The translations under genes were made by a program, and so were the position numbers. Below the pieces are notes generated by a model. It made no database searches and had not been told where the DNA came from. It was given only the letters and a program-made list of their open reading frames with translations. A stretch of 64,000 bases of DNA from Acidobacteriota bacterium. Its GTDB lineage: Bacteria > Acidobacteriota > Vicinamibacteria > Vicinamibacterales > UBA8438. Position 1 is the first letter of the stretch; each line of letters opens with the position of its first letter. The DNA is taken from the NCBI GenBank assembly GCA_015659035.1, contig DQNS01000122.1, forward strand, positions 36,938 through 100,937, written 5' to 3'. Shown piece after piece: positions 19,721 to 28,209 of the stretch.

Positions 19721-19780
19721 ATGGCGATTCAGACCGTCAACTATTTGACTCTAAAAGCAGACTATTCGCCATATTTATGA
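19721..19780 (+). CDS. Candidate 19-aa micropeptide
   Basis: GAGGAGAGAGT-ATG gives MAIQTVNYLTLKADYSPYL*; strong SD; region also forms ATGGCGA/TCGCCAT and GTCAA/TTGAC hairpins. Confidence 0.25.
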   Translation: MAIQTVNYLTLKADYSPYL

Positions 19781-19852
19781 CGCTCGTGCTAGGTGGTGTT
19801 GATCGCCTTCGCCAAGGCTTCGGCGAGAATTCCGGTGCCGGGAAATCACCGC

Positions 19853-20098
19853 CTACTTGTCCTGGCAGCGTTCCCGGATATGCCTGGCCGCACTGATCGC
19901 TTCAATGGCGCTCGTGACGATCTGTGCTGCGCGCGAGCAGTTGGCCTCGTCCTTCAGCTTCGCCTCGAGGAGCTCGGCGTTCGCCAGGATGATCCCGAGC
20001 TGGTTATTCAACCGATGGAAGAGGGCGCCGCAATCGGTCAGCTGCTCCATCTGGAATGGATCCGGTGGCACGTACGGAAACGGGATCTGGCTGCGCAT
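19853..20098 (-). CDS. Stand-alone DHp-like (HisKA-like) mini protein
   Basis: LFHRLNNQLGIILANAELLEAKLKDE... resembles an H-box helix, no ATPase domain follows. Confidence 0.5.
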   Translation of the reverse strand: MRSQIPFPYVPPDPFQMEQLTDCGALFHRLNNQLGIILANAELLEAKLKDEANCSRAAQIVTSAIEAISAARHIRERCQDK

Positions 20099-20232
20099 CG
20101 CCTCAGCGCGTCTAGCAGTCCAGCCGGGATGCAGCGCCGGTCGAATGCAGCGGGACATTCACCATGGGCTGGCAGCGAAGCTCCGCCTCAAACCGACGAG
20201 TTCCCGGCCCCGGTGCGGGGGCTCCGCATCGC

Positions 20233-20337
20233 TGCCAGACCTTTTTTCACAGCCCCGCTACCCCGGGGGCTAGACATCTCCGGCGGCGACGAACAAATTG
20301 GCCCAAACGTGACGATCTGGTCCATAGGAGATGTCTA
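20233..20337. repeat. Structured 3' repeat element, copy 2 (TAGACATCTCC-N45-GGAGATGTCTA)
   Basis: 11-bp inverted repeat 20271-20281 / 20327-20337 with same 45-nt spacer length; ACAGCCCCGCTACCCC upstream; 4 nt from the stop of the helix-turn-helix gene. Confidence 0.7.
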
Positions 20338-20341
20338 GGCG

Positions 20342-20557
20342 TCAGTCTGCGCCGACGTGGAGATGACTGGAGCCGGTCTCGGGCTCACGCCACAGGGTGT
20401 CGACGAAGATGCGGACCGAGCCGCCCGCCGTGCGTACGTACTCGACCTTGCCGCTGGCGATCCAGTTGTAGATCGTGCGTCGGCTCACACCGACCAGCTC
20501 ACAGGCCTTCATGATCGAGATTGTTTTCCTATCGACTATCATCACTGGCGCTCGCAT
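20342..20557 (-). CDS. MerR/excisionase-type helix-turn-helix protein
   Basis: ISIMKACELVGVSRRTIYNWIASGKVEYVRTAGGSVRI. Confidence 0.8.
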   Translation of the reverse strand: MRAPVMIVDRKTISIMKACELVGVSRRTIYNWIASGKVEYVRTAGGSVRIFVDTLWREPETGSSHLHVGAD

Positions 20558-20896
20558 CTGGCCGCCACGCTTCCTTGGCCCATCCGGTCCGCCTCCAACG
20601 TTTCTCTCCCGCAACGCGCTCGAAGAGTGGTATCGGCACCATGTGACAATGTCATTAGCAGGCTGGCCAAGAGTTTCAGCCTGCCGTGATCTGGGATCTG
20701 GGATCTGGGAATGATGGTGCCCGGAACCGGGGCGCGCCGACCAATCCCCAATCCCGCCCAAATCCCCAAGAGCTTCTCTCGAATACACGGCGCCTACCCT
20801 TGTCCCCCGACACCCTTGACGCCCTCCCGGCGGGGTGTCAAAATGTTGACACTGGCAGTTCGTGTCCTGTCTCAGAAGCTCAGTGCGTAGGTTTCG

Positions 20897-22276
20897 ATGC
20901 CTGAAGAGGAAACACATCTGCTGCTGGTCGAGGACGAGGCACTCCTGCGGGAGGCGACCGCCGAGCGCCTGGCCGAGCACGGCTATCGCGTGGTACAGGT
21001 CGAGAGCGGCGAGGCTGCGGTCGAGCAACTGACCAACTTCGCGTTCGACGTCCTGCTCACCGATCTGCGTCTGCCTGGCATCGACGGCACCGAGGTGCTC
21101 GCGGCGGCGCTCGAGCGCTACCCGGAGATCGTCTGCATCGTCGTGACCGGCTTCGGCACCGTCAAGGACGCCGTCGAGGCAATCAAACGGGGGGCCGCGG
21201 AGTTCATCACCAAACCGTTCCAGTTCGACCAGCTACTACACGTTCTTGCGGCGGCGCTCGAACAGCGCCGGCTGCGCTCGGAGAACGCGTATCTGCGGTC
21301 ACAACTGGAAGAGCGCTACCGGTTCGAAGGACTGGTCGGACGCAGTGCTCTCATGCGAGAACTGTTCGAGTTGCTCGAAACAGTGGCAGCGAGCGCCAGC
21401 ACGGTACTGGTAAGCGGTGAGACCGGCACCGGGAAGGAGCTGGCGGCGAGGGCCATTCACCACAATAGCCCCCGCCGAGCGCACCGGTTTGTCGCCCTGA
21501 ACTGCAGCGCCGTGCCGGAAACACTGCTCGAGACGGAGCTCTTCGGGCACGTGCGCGGCGCGTTCACCGGCGCCGTCGCCACACGCCAGGGGAAGCTCGA
21601 GACCGCTCACCAGGGCACGCTCTTTCTCGACGAGGTCGGCACCATGAGCGCCGGCTTGCAGGCCAAACTGCTGCGGGTGTTGCAGGAGCGGGAGCTGGAG
21701 CGCCTGGGGGACACCCGAACGATCAAGATCGACGTACGGATCATCGCGGCAACCAACACGGACCTGTCGCAGCTGGTCAGCGAGGGGCGGTTCCGTGAGG
21801 ATCTGTTCTATCGGCTGAACGTCATCCCGATTTTTCTCCCGCCGTTGCGCGAGCGACGCGAGGACATCCCGCTGCTCGTCCAGCACTTCGTCCATCGGCT
21901 GACACGCGAGCACGTGCCGCCCCGGAAGATCACGGTCACACAGGAGGCCATGCGTCGGATGATGGCGTATACCTGGCCCGGCAACATCCGGCAGCTCGAG
22001 AACGCGGTCGAGCGCGCGCTCGCGCTGGGTCGCGACCGCACCCAGATCGATCTCCACGATCTGCCGCCCGAGCTGCAGAACGCGCCGGCGGGAGCTCAGC
22101 CGGTTACGGTGGTGTTGCCCGAGGGGGGACTCGATCTGCCGGCACACATCGCCGACACCGAGCGGCAGTTGATTCGGCAGGCGCTGGCCGCGACCGAGGG
22201 AAACAAGCAGCAGGCGGCCCGGCTGCTCGGACTGAAGCGGACGACGTTGGTGGAAAAAGCGCGGAGACTACTCTAA
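20897..22276 (+). CDS. Sigma-54-dependent response regulator, NtrC family
   Basis: REC domain, AAA+ with GETGTGKE and GAFTGA, C-terminal Fis-type HTH. Confidence 0.97.
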   Translation: MPEEETHLLLVEDEALLREATAERLAEHGYRVVQVESGEAAVEQLTNFAFDVLLTDLRLPGIDGTEVLAAALERYPEIVCIVVTGFGTVKDAVEAIKRGAAEFITKPFQFDQLLHVLAAALEQRRLRSENAYLRSQLEERYRFEGLVGRSALMRELFELLETVAASASTVLVSGETGTGKELAARAIHHNSPRRAHRFVALNCSAVPETLLETELFGHVRGAFTGAVATRQGKLETAHQGTLFLDEVGTMSAGLQAKLLRVLQERELERLGDTRTIKIDVRIIAATNTDLSQLVSEGRFREDLFYRLNVIPIFLPPLRERREDIPLLVQHFVHRLTREHVPPRKITVTQEAMRRMMAYTWPGNIRQLENAVERALALGRDRTQIDLHDLPPELQNAPAGAQPVTVVLPEGGLDLPAHIADTERQLIRQALAATEGNKQQAARLLGLKRTTLVEKARRLL

Positions 22277-22278
22277 CG

Positions 22279-22448
22279 CCCAAGAAGTCAGAAGTCAGAA
22301 GGAAACAGGAGGCTTCGCCAGCAGCAAGTCAGGGTTTCCCGCTGGTCGGTCCCCGAGGACGCCCTCGTATATTGAAGAAGCCGGGTCCGAAACGCCGTGG
22401 GGGCGGCCTCGAGTGGTCTTCTGACTTCTGCCTTCTGACTCCTAGGAG
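22279..22448. repeat. Inverted pair of 7-nt-period arrays
   Basis: AAGAAGTCAGAAGTCAGAAGG ... CTTCTGACTTCTGCCTTCTGACTCCT. Confidence 0.7.
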
Positions 22449-22451
22449 TCG

Positions 22452-23711
22452 TTACGCAAACAGTCCCAGCGGCTCGAACGACCCCTTGAGTATCGACTCG
22501 GTGTCGCTGAACCCGAGCCACTCCGCGATCATCGTGGCGTAGACCCGGCGGAAGTCGGTCGTCATCTTCAGGTTGCCGTCGTCCAGATCGGTCAAGCTCG
22601 GGTGCCGACCGTACAACCCGCCCTTGACACCGGCACCGATGACGAACATCGGTGTCGCGGTGCCGTGGTCGGTGCCGAGACTGGCGTTCTCCTCGACCCG
22701 CCGGCCGAACTCCGTGAACATCATGATGGCCACGTCGCTCGCCCGCCCGATCCGCTTCAGATCCTCGACAAACCCACGGACCGCGTCGGCGGTATAGGCG
22801 AGCAGCCGCGCGTGCGGGTCCGCCTGGTGCACGTGGGTGTCGAACGAGTTGCCCTGATAGCTGACGTAATACAGACGGGTCGGCATCTCGGCGTTGATGA
22901 GCGCCGCCACGCGCCGCAGCTGCGGTGAGAGCCCGCCGATTCCGTAGTCGACCGGAGTGCTGTACCCGGCCGCCGCCTCCCGGACGAACTGCGAGCTCTC
23001 AACGGCATTGGTCGCTGTCGCGGCCAGAAACTCGAGTGCAGGATTATCCAGTGAGGCGGGTCGCAGTCCTTCAATCGCCTGCTTTTCCGTGTCGGAGCCG
23101 ACCCGGCGAAAGCTGCGCGGGTCGTTGAAGACGAGCGGCTGGTGGTTGCGGGCCCGCACCGCCAGCGACTGGCGGGTGCCGATGTTGACGATGATGTTGC
23201 CCTGCGCGTCGTGGTCGTAGACACCGTCGGCGACGCGCCCCAGCCAGCCGAGCGGCTCCCCGCCGTTCGGGACCCCGGTGTGCCAGTAGCCCATCGACGA
23301 GAAGTGCGACAGGCTGGGATTGTCATACCCGCAGCCGTGCACGACCCCCATCAGTCCGTCCTTGTACAGCCGCTCGAACCCGACCAGCGAGGGGTGGAAC
23401 CCGAAGCCGTCGGCAATGGGGATCGCCGTGGTCGCCGGGATTCCGAGGTTGGGCCGGACCCGGTAGTACTCATCGTCCCCGGTTGGCACCACGGTGTTCA
23501 ACCCGTCGTTCCCACCCGACAACTCCACCACCACGAGGATCCGCTCGCGATGCGCCTCTATGCTGGTGCCAGCCAGCGCCTGGGCCGTCAGCGCGGCCGT
23601 GGTCCGCTCGAGCAGCACAGGGAGCCCAGCCGCGACCCCGACCCCGTACAGCCCCTTTCGGAGAAAATCACGCCGCGAGCACCCGCAACCGGTGAGGTGA
23701 CGAATAATCAT
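22452..23711 (-). CDS. DUF1501 family protein
   Basis: CSRRDFLRKGLYG Tat-like start, VVELSGGNDGLNTVVP, TEFGRRVEENASLGTDHGTATPMFVIG. Confidence 0.92.
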   Translation of the reverse strand: MIIRHLTGCGCSRRDFLRKGLYGVGVAAGLPVLLERTTAALTAQALAGTSIEAHRERILVVVELSGGNDGLNTVVPTGDDEYYRVRPNLGIPATTAIPIADGFGFHPSLVGFERLYKDGLMGVVHGCGYDNPSLSHFSSMGYWHTGVPNGGEPLGWLGRVADGVYDHDAQGNIIVNIGTRQSLAVRARNHQPLVFNDPRSFRRVGSDTEKQAIEGLRPASLDNPALEFLAATATNAVESSQFVREAAAGYSTPVDYGIGGLSPQLRRVAALINAEMPTRLYYVSYQGNSFDTHVHQADPHARLLAYTADAVRGFVEDLKRIGRASDVAIMMFTEFGRRVEENASLGTDHGTATPMFVIGAGVKGGLYGRHPSLTDLDDGNLKMTTDFRRVYATMIAEWLGFSDTESILKGSFEPLGLFA

Positions 23712-23715
23712 GGTC

Positions 23716-23840
23716 TGTCTCTCCTAGGAGACAGGAGACAGGAAACAGGAGGAAACCGGTGGCTAGCGCAACTTCTAGAAGCTGGCGGCAGCCCTCCAGT
23801 CTGCTCCTGTCTCCTGTCTCCTGACCCCTGTCTTCTCATT
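23716..23840. repeat. Inverted pair of 7-nt-period arrays
   Basis: AGGAGACAGGAGACAGGAAACAGGAGG ... CTCCTGTCTCCTGTCTCCTGACCCCTG. Confidence 0.7.
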
Positions 23841-23844
23841 TGTC

Positions 23845-25710
23845 TTACGCCAACTGATACTCCGGTGCACTCAGCACCAGATAGAGCAGCGAACGAAGGG
23901 CGCGCTCCACCTGGGACGTGGACGTCGTCGGTATTCGATCATCGCCCAGATCACCCCGTAGATGCTCCACGAGGACGGTTCGTGAATCGGGGCCGAGCGG
24001 AACACGGAGGAACCGCTGCACGAAGTGATCGACGACCTCCTCGACCGTCGTCGCGCGGGCGTCCTGGAGCATCTGGGCCAGATCGAGATCGGCGGTGCGT
24101 CGAAATACGAGGTTGAGCCGCTCGTAGGCCATCACGTAGCCCATATACCCACCATACCGCGTGTTGTAATCTTCGTCTCGGTCGGCGAGCATGCTCGACT
24201 CCGCATCGCCCTCCTGCGTCGCGGCGGTGATGTTCAAGCCCTGCTCGATGCGCTCTCCAACGCGCGCGTAGATACCCGGTAGCGCCCGATCGGGTGCCCA
24301 GAACCCGTCGGTGTTAGGCAAGAGCACATCGCGAAACAGATTACCGCGCTCAAGCAGCGAGGCCGGCGTGATCCAGGTTCGGCCACCAGCCCACCCGGCG
24401 ACGTTCGGAGGGTTGAACAGGGTCTGGCCCAGCCGGGCGGTCAGTCGGCCGAAGTCGGGGATAGTCGGGAGCGCCGTCAGACCGAGCTTCCGATAGGTCG
24501 AGACCACCAGATGCACCGGGCTCTTGACCTGCGTGGCGTAGGATGCCGGGCTGTAGAAGTCTCGTGACAGGAAGACCCGGCGCAGCAACGGCTTGAGCTC
24601 GTATCCCGCGTCGCGGAACGTCGCGCCAAGCGCCACCCGGGTGCTGTCGTCGAGCTCCTCGCGGACAAAAAAGCGATACAACTTGGCCGAGATGTAGTCG
24701 GCGGTTACTGGGGTGTCGAGAATGATGTCGATGATGTCGTCACCGTTGAACGCGCCGGTTCGTCCCAGGAACGTCTTCTCGCCGTCGTCGTGGGTCGCCG
24801 GGTCGAACCGGAACTCGAGGACATCGTTGGTCCAGCCGGTAAAGGCGCGCGACGCTTCCCGAATGTCCTGCTCGGTGTAGTTGCCCACCCCCATCGTGAA
24901 CAGCTCGAGCAACTCGCGGCCAAAGTTCTCGTTCGGGTGTCCCTTGCGGTTCTCGCCGTTGTCTAGATACACCAGCATCGCCGGGTCCGTCAGAATCCCG
25001 GCCAGCAGGTCGCGGAAACTGCCGGCGGCGTTGGCGCGCAGCATCTCGTTTTGGCGCAGCATCATCCGTGTGTCACGGACCTTGGTGTTGCCGGTCGCGA
25101 AATGCCCGTGCCAAAACAGCGTGAGCTTCTCCTGAAGTGGACGTCGCGTCACGAGCATCCGCTCGGCCCACCAGAGTGCGAGCCGCTGGGTCTCGATGGC
25201 ATTCGAGCGCAACCCGTAGAAGAATTTGTTTACCACTGGTTGCAGACGGCGCCGCACGCCGTCCGGCAGCATGGCGACACCCATCGACGACCCGGTCTCA
25301 CGCGCGATTCGCACCGCATCCGCCCGGCTCTTCGGGAACGGGTCCATGCCGGGGTCCCAGATCGGTGACGGATCGAACGCGGGTGTCGCGCTGTTGTCGA
25401 CGGTGGTGTAGTTGACGAGCTCGTCGACCGCGGCGTCGGGGGTCATCGCCGCCAGCCGCTCGATCTCGGCCGGGGTGGCGCCGAAGCCGGCCCGCTCTAT
25501 CAGGTGCGCCGCCTTGTCGTAGTCCCAGTCGGCCACCGTGATGGGGGTCAGGTCGTTGACCCATCCGGCTGGACCGGACCCGGCGGCGACGACCACTGCG
25601 GCACCCACCGCCAGCAGCAGCCCGCCACCAAGCAAGAGCGACAGCGGTCGGACCGCCGTCGAACACCAACAGCAACCGAGATCGCCCGGGTCGTAGACGC
25701 GCCTGTTCAT
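23845..25710 (-). CDS. DUF1800 family protein
   Basis: KLTLFWHGHFATGNTKV, NENFGRELLELFTMGVGNYTEQDI; start at ATG 25710; upstream of DUF1501 gene. Confidence 0.9.
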   Translation of the reverse strand: MNRRVYDPGDLGCCWCSTAVRPLSLLLGGGLLLAVGAAVVVAAGSGPAGWVNDLTPITVADWDYDKAAHLIERAGFGATPAEIERLAAMTPDAAVDELVNYTTVDNSATPAFDPSPIWDPGMDPFPKSRADAVRIARETGSSMGVAMLPDGVRRRLQPVVNKFFYGLRSNAIETQRLALWWAERMLVTRRPLQEKLTLFWHGHFATGNTKVRDTRMMLRQNEMLRANAAGSFRDLLAGILTDPAMLVYLDNGENRKGHPNENFGRELLELFTMGVGNYTEQDIREASRAFTGWTNDVLEFRFDPATHDDGEKTFLGRTGAFNGDDIIDIILDTPVTADYISAKLYRFFVREELDDSTRVALGATFRDAGYELKPLLRRVFLSRDFYSPASYATQVKSPVHLVVSTYRKLGLTALPTIPDFGRLTARLGQTLFNPPNVAGWAGGRTWITPASLLERGNLFRDVLLPNTDGFWAPDRALPGIYARVGERIEQGLNITAATQEGDAESSMLADRDEDYNTRYGGYMGYVMAYERLNLVFRRTADLDLAQMLQDARATTVEEVVDHFVQRFLRVPLGPDSRTVLVEHLRGDLGDDRIPTTSTSQVERALRSLLYLVLSAPEYQLA

Positions 25711-25809
25711 CACCGACCTCCCGGGAGGGACTGACGGGTATCCAGACGAGGATGATACGTCAACGGAGGAGTCCAGCCAACCCACGTGCCGAGACCCCGG
25801 CACGTGGCG

Positions 25810-25915
25810 GTTTTCCTGGCGAGGCGTTCGGCTGGCAAGGCGCGACGAGGGACCAGCCAGGCGGGCTGTGAGTGAGGAAGCAACGCCGTCCAGGCGGACG
25901 CCTCGCCAGGAAAAC
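25810..25915. repeat. Module B copy bounded by 18-bp perfect inverted repeat
   Basis: GTTTTCCTGGCGAGGCGT (25810-25827) / ACGCCTCGCCAGGAAAAC (25898-25915). Confidence 0.8.
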
Positions 25916-26274
25916 TAGTCGCGGTGGACCGTGTCGGGTGAGAACGCCGGAAGACAGACGGCTACATACTCGGCGCCGCCCGGCTCTGGACTGCTGTAAC
26001 GGACCCATTCGCCCGGCGTCGTGACGACCGCCTGCCCGGCCCGGACATCGACCAAGCCCGTCTCGTGCTCGACCCGTACCAGACCGCGGAGCACGATGGT
26101 GATCTCCTCGAACTCGGGCCGCTGCCCCGGCTCGACCCAGCCCTCAGGTGAGACCATCCGGGCAACGCTGACGCCGTCATGACCGCTGTTCACACGCCCG
26201 GCGTATTCCTCGATCCGCTTCGGGAGGTTGCCCGCCGCCTGGATGACGGTCGGGCTCGCGATAAGTCTGGGCAT
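25915..26274 (-). CDS. Cupin-domain protein
   Basis: EGWVEPGQRPEFEEITIVLRGLVRVEHE...GQAVVTTPGEWVRYSSPE. Confidence 0.8.
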   Translation of the reverse strand: MPRLIASPTVIQAAGNLPKRIEEYAGRVNSGHDGVSVARMVSPEGWVEPGQRPEFEEITIVLRGLVRVEHETGLVDVRAGQAVVTTPGEWVRYSSPEPGGAEYVAVCLPAFSPDTVHRD

Positions 26275-26309
26275 AGGCGAATGCTCGAAGGAGAGGCAGG
26301 AGACAGAAG

Positions 26310-27443
26310 TCAGGAGGCAGAAGAAAGCAGGGGGGCGGCGCCAGCATCACGGCTTTCAGCCGATACGGCGGGGGCCGCGGCCGGCTTCGTCTGTGTCACC
26401 ACATCGGTCACCCCGAAGAAGTCCCGGATGATTGCCCGAAGCTCGTCAAGCGACCCGGCGTGGTTGATCGCGACCCGCAGCCGTGACCCGTTGTCGAAAC
26501 CCTTGGTATACCAGGAGCCGAGGGCCCGGAGCTTGTTGAGCACCCACCGGTCGCGGCTGCGCGCGCTACGACGCGTCGGTCCGGCCTTCGAATCGGTGGT
26601 CGCGGTGTGACGAAACCCTTCCGCCTCAGCGGTCCCTTCCCACAGCAGCAGGTCGATGTAGGCGAGCAGAAATCGGCCGCGTTCCGGTCCAGCGACCGGC
26701 CGCGGCGCACCACCACGACCCAGCGCCTGCGCCTGTTCGAAGATCCAGGGGTTCCGCAGCGCACCGCGCCCGACGAGCACCCCGGCGACCGCAGTCTCGC
26801 GCAGCCGTCCGACCAGGTCCTCCGGCGCCACACAGTCGCCGCTGCCAAACACGGGGATCGAGACACCGCGCGCCACCTCGTCGATGAGACCCCAGTCCGA
26901 CCGACCGCGGTAAGACTGCGCCGCCGTGCGACCGTGCACCGCAACCGCCGCGGCGCCGGCGGCCTCCATCAGACCGGCGACATCCGGGGCATTGATGTGG
27001 GTGTCGTCCCACCCCGCGCGCATCTTCACGGTGACCGGAATCGACACGGCGCGGGTCATCGCCCCGACCACCGTGGCGGCATGCTCCGGTGTCCGCATCA
27101 GGCTGCACCCGGCCTGGTGCTTGGCGATCTTGGGCACGGGACAGCCCATGTTGACGTCGATCATGTCGGCGCCCATACCCTCGACGACCTGCGCCGCCTC
27201 GGCCATCCTCCCGGGGTCACCACCGAAGATCTGGATCGACACCGGCCGCTCCTCCTCCGTGTACTCGGCGTACTCGAGCGTCCGGTCGATTCCACGAACC
27301 AGCCCCTCGGAGCTGACCATCTCGGTGACGACCAGCCCGCACCCGCCCCGCCGCTTGACCAGACGGCGAAAGGCGGTGTCGGTCATCCCGGCCATCGGGG
27401 CCAGCGCGAACGGCGACTCGAGTGTGACCGAACCGATCTTCAC
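26310..27443 (-). CDS. dusB: tRNA-dihydrouridine synthase
   Basis: PMAGMTDTAFRR, DVNMGCPVPKI, TVKMRAGWDD, VHGRTAAQSY; probable GTG start at 27443 because upstream codons lie in repeat DNA. Confidence 0.92.
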   Translation of the reverse strand: MKIGSVTLESPFALAPMAGMTDTAFRRLVKRRGGCGLVVTEMVSSEGLVRGIDRTLEYAEYTEEERPVSIQIFGGDPGRMAEAAQVVEGMGADMIDVNMGCPVPKIAKHQAGCSLMRTPEHAATVVGAMTRAVSIPVTVKMRAGWDDTHINAPDVAGLMEAAGAAAVAVHGRTAAQSYRGRSDWGLIDEVARGVSIPVFGSGDCVAPEDLVGRLRETAVAGVLVGRGALRNPWIFEQAQALGRGGAPRPVAGPERGRFLLAYIDLLLWEGTAEAEGFRHTATTDSKAGPTRRSARSRDRWVLNKLRALGSWYTKGFDNGSRLRVAINHAGSLDELRAIIRDFFGVTDVVTQTKPAAAPAVSAESRDAGAAPLLSSAS

Positions 27444-27569
27444 TGGCTTCCTCTCGCAACGGGCAGGCTTCTGAAGAAAGCGGCGAAGTCCTCCCGCCTG
27501 CGCCAAGGCTTCGGCGAGCAGGCCGGCCTTCTTCTGACTCCTGCCTTCTGACTCCTGACTTCTTGGGCG

Positions 27570-28139
27570 TCAGTAAGCTTTGACGTCTGCCGCGTCCACC
27601 TCGACGGACACCGCCTGGGCGATCAGATCAACCGACAGCACGAGCCGGGCGTGGGAACCCTTCCGGACGAGACGCCCGATCACGCCACGCAGCGGGCCAC
27701 GCACCACTTCCACCATCATGCCTTCGTGGATGAGCGGACAGGGGTCGTAGCGGAGATCGATGTCGACGAGACGCCGGATGCTTTCGATCTGGTGCGATGC
27801 GATCGGGGCCGGTTCGCCGTCGAACGACACGATGTTGACGACGCCGGTACACCGGAGGATGCGCAGACGGCTCGCGCGGCCAAACCGTGCGAAGCAGTAG
27901 CCGGGAAAGAGCGGCCACGCGATTTTCTTCCGGCGGTCCTTCCAGTGACTCCACCGCGTGATGGTCGGCAGAAAGGTCTCGACGTGCTTGCGCTCGAGCT
28001 GCTCCCGCACCACCTGCTCATGACGCGATCGGGTCCAGATGGCGAACCAGTCATCGGGCGGCGACTCGGTAGGAACACCGAGATCGTCCGGGGCCAGGGA
28101 TGTATCGGTTACAGCCACCGCTGGTGTCCTCGATTCCAC
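27570..28139 (-). CDS. Specialised NusG/UpxY-like transcription antiterminator
   Basis: DDWFAIWTRSRHEQVVREQL, WPLFPGYCFARF, KOW-like VVRGPLRGVIGRLVRKG. Confidence 0.85.
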   Translation of the reverse strand: MESRTPAVAVTDTSLAPDDLGVPTESPPDDWFAIWTRSRHEQVVREQLERKHVETFLPTITRWSHWKDRRKKIAWPLFPGYCFARFGRASRLRILRCTGVVNIVSFDGEPAPIASHQIESIRRLVDIDLRYDPCPLIHEGMMVEVVRGPLRGVIGRLVRKGSHARLVLSVDLIAQAVSVEVDAADVKAY

Positions 28140-28209
28140 GGCTGGGGTTGCGGGATGCGTGGCGGTCGGCGCCGGCCCCCGGCAGCCGGCCGTTTGTCGG
28201 TAAAGCCTG

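Noticed and set aside
20233-20337. c-di-GMP (GEMM) riboswitch resemblance of the GGTAGCGGGG segment
   Set aside because: Lacks the conserved GEMM core and sits at gene 3' ends rather than leaders.
22279-22448. CRISPR-like array
   Set aside because: Repeat unit is only 7 nt with no spacers of uniform length and no cas genes.
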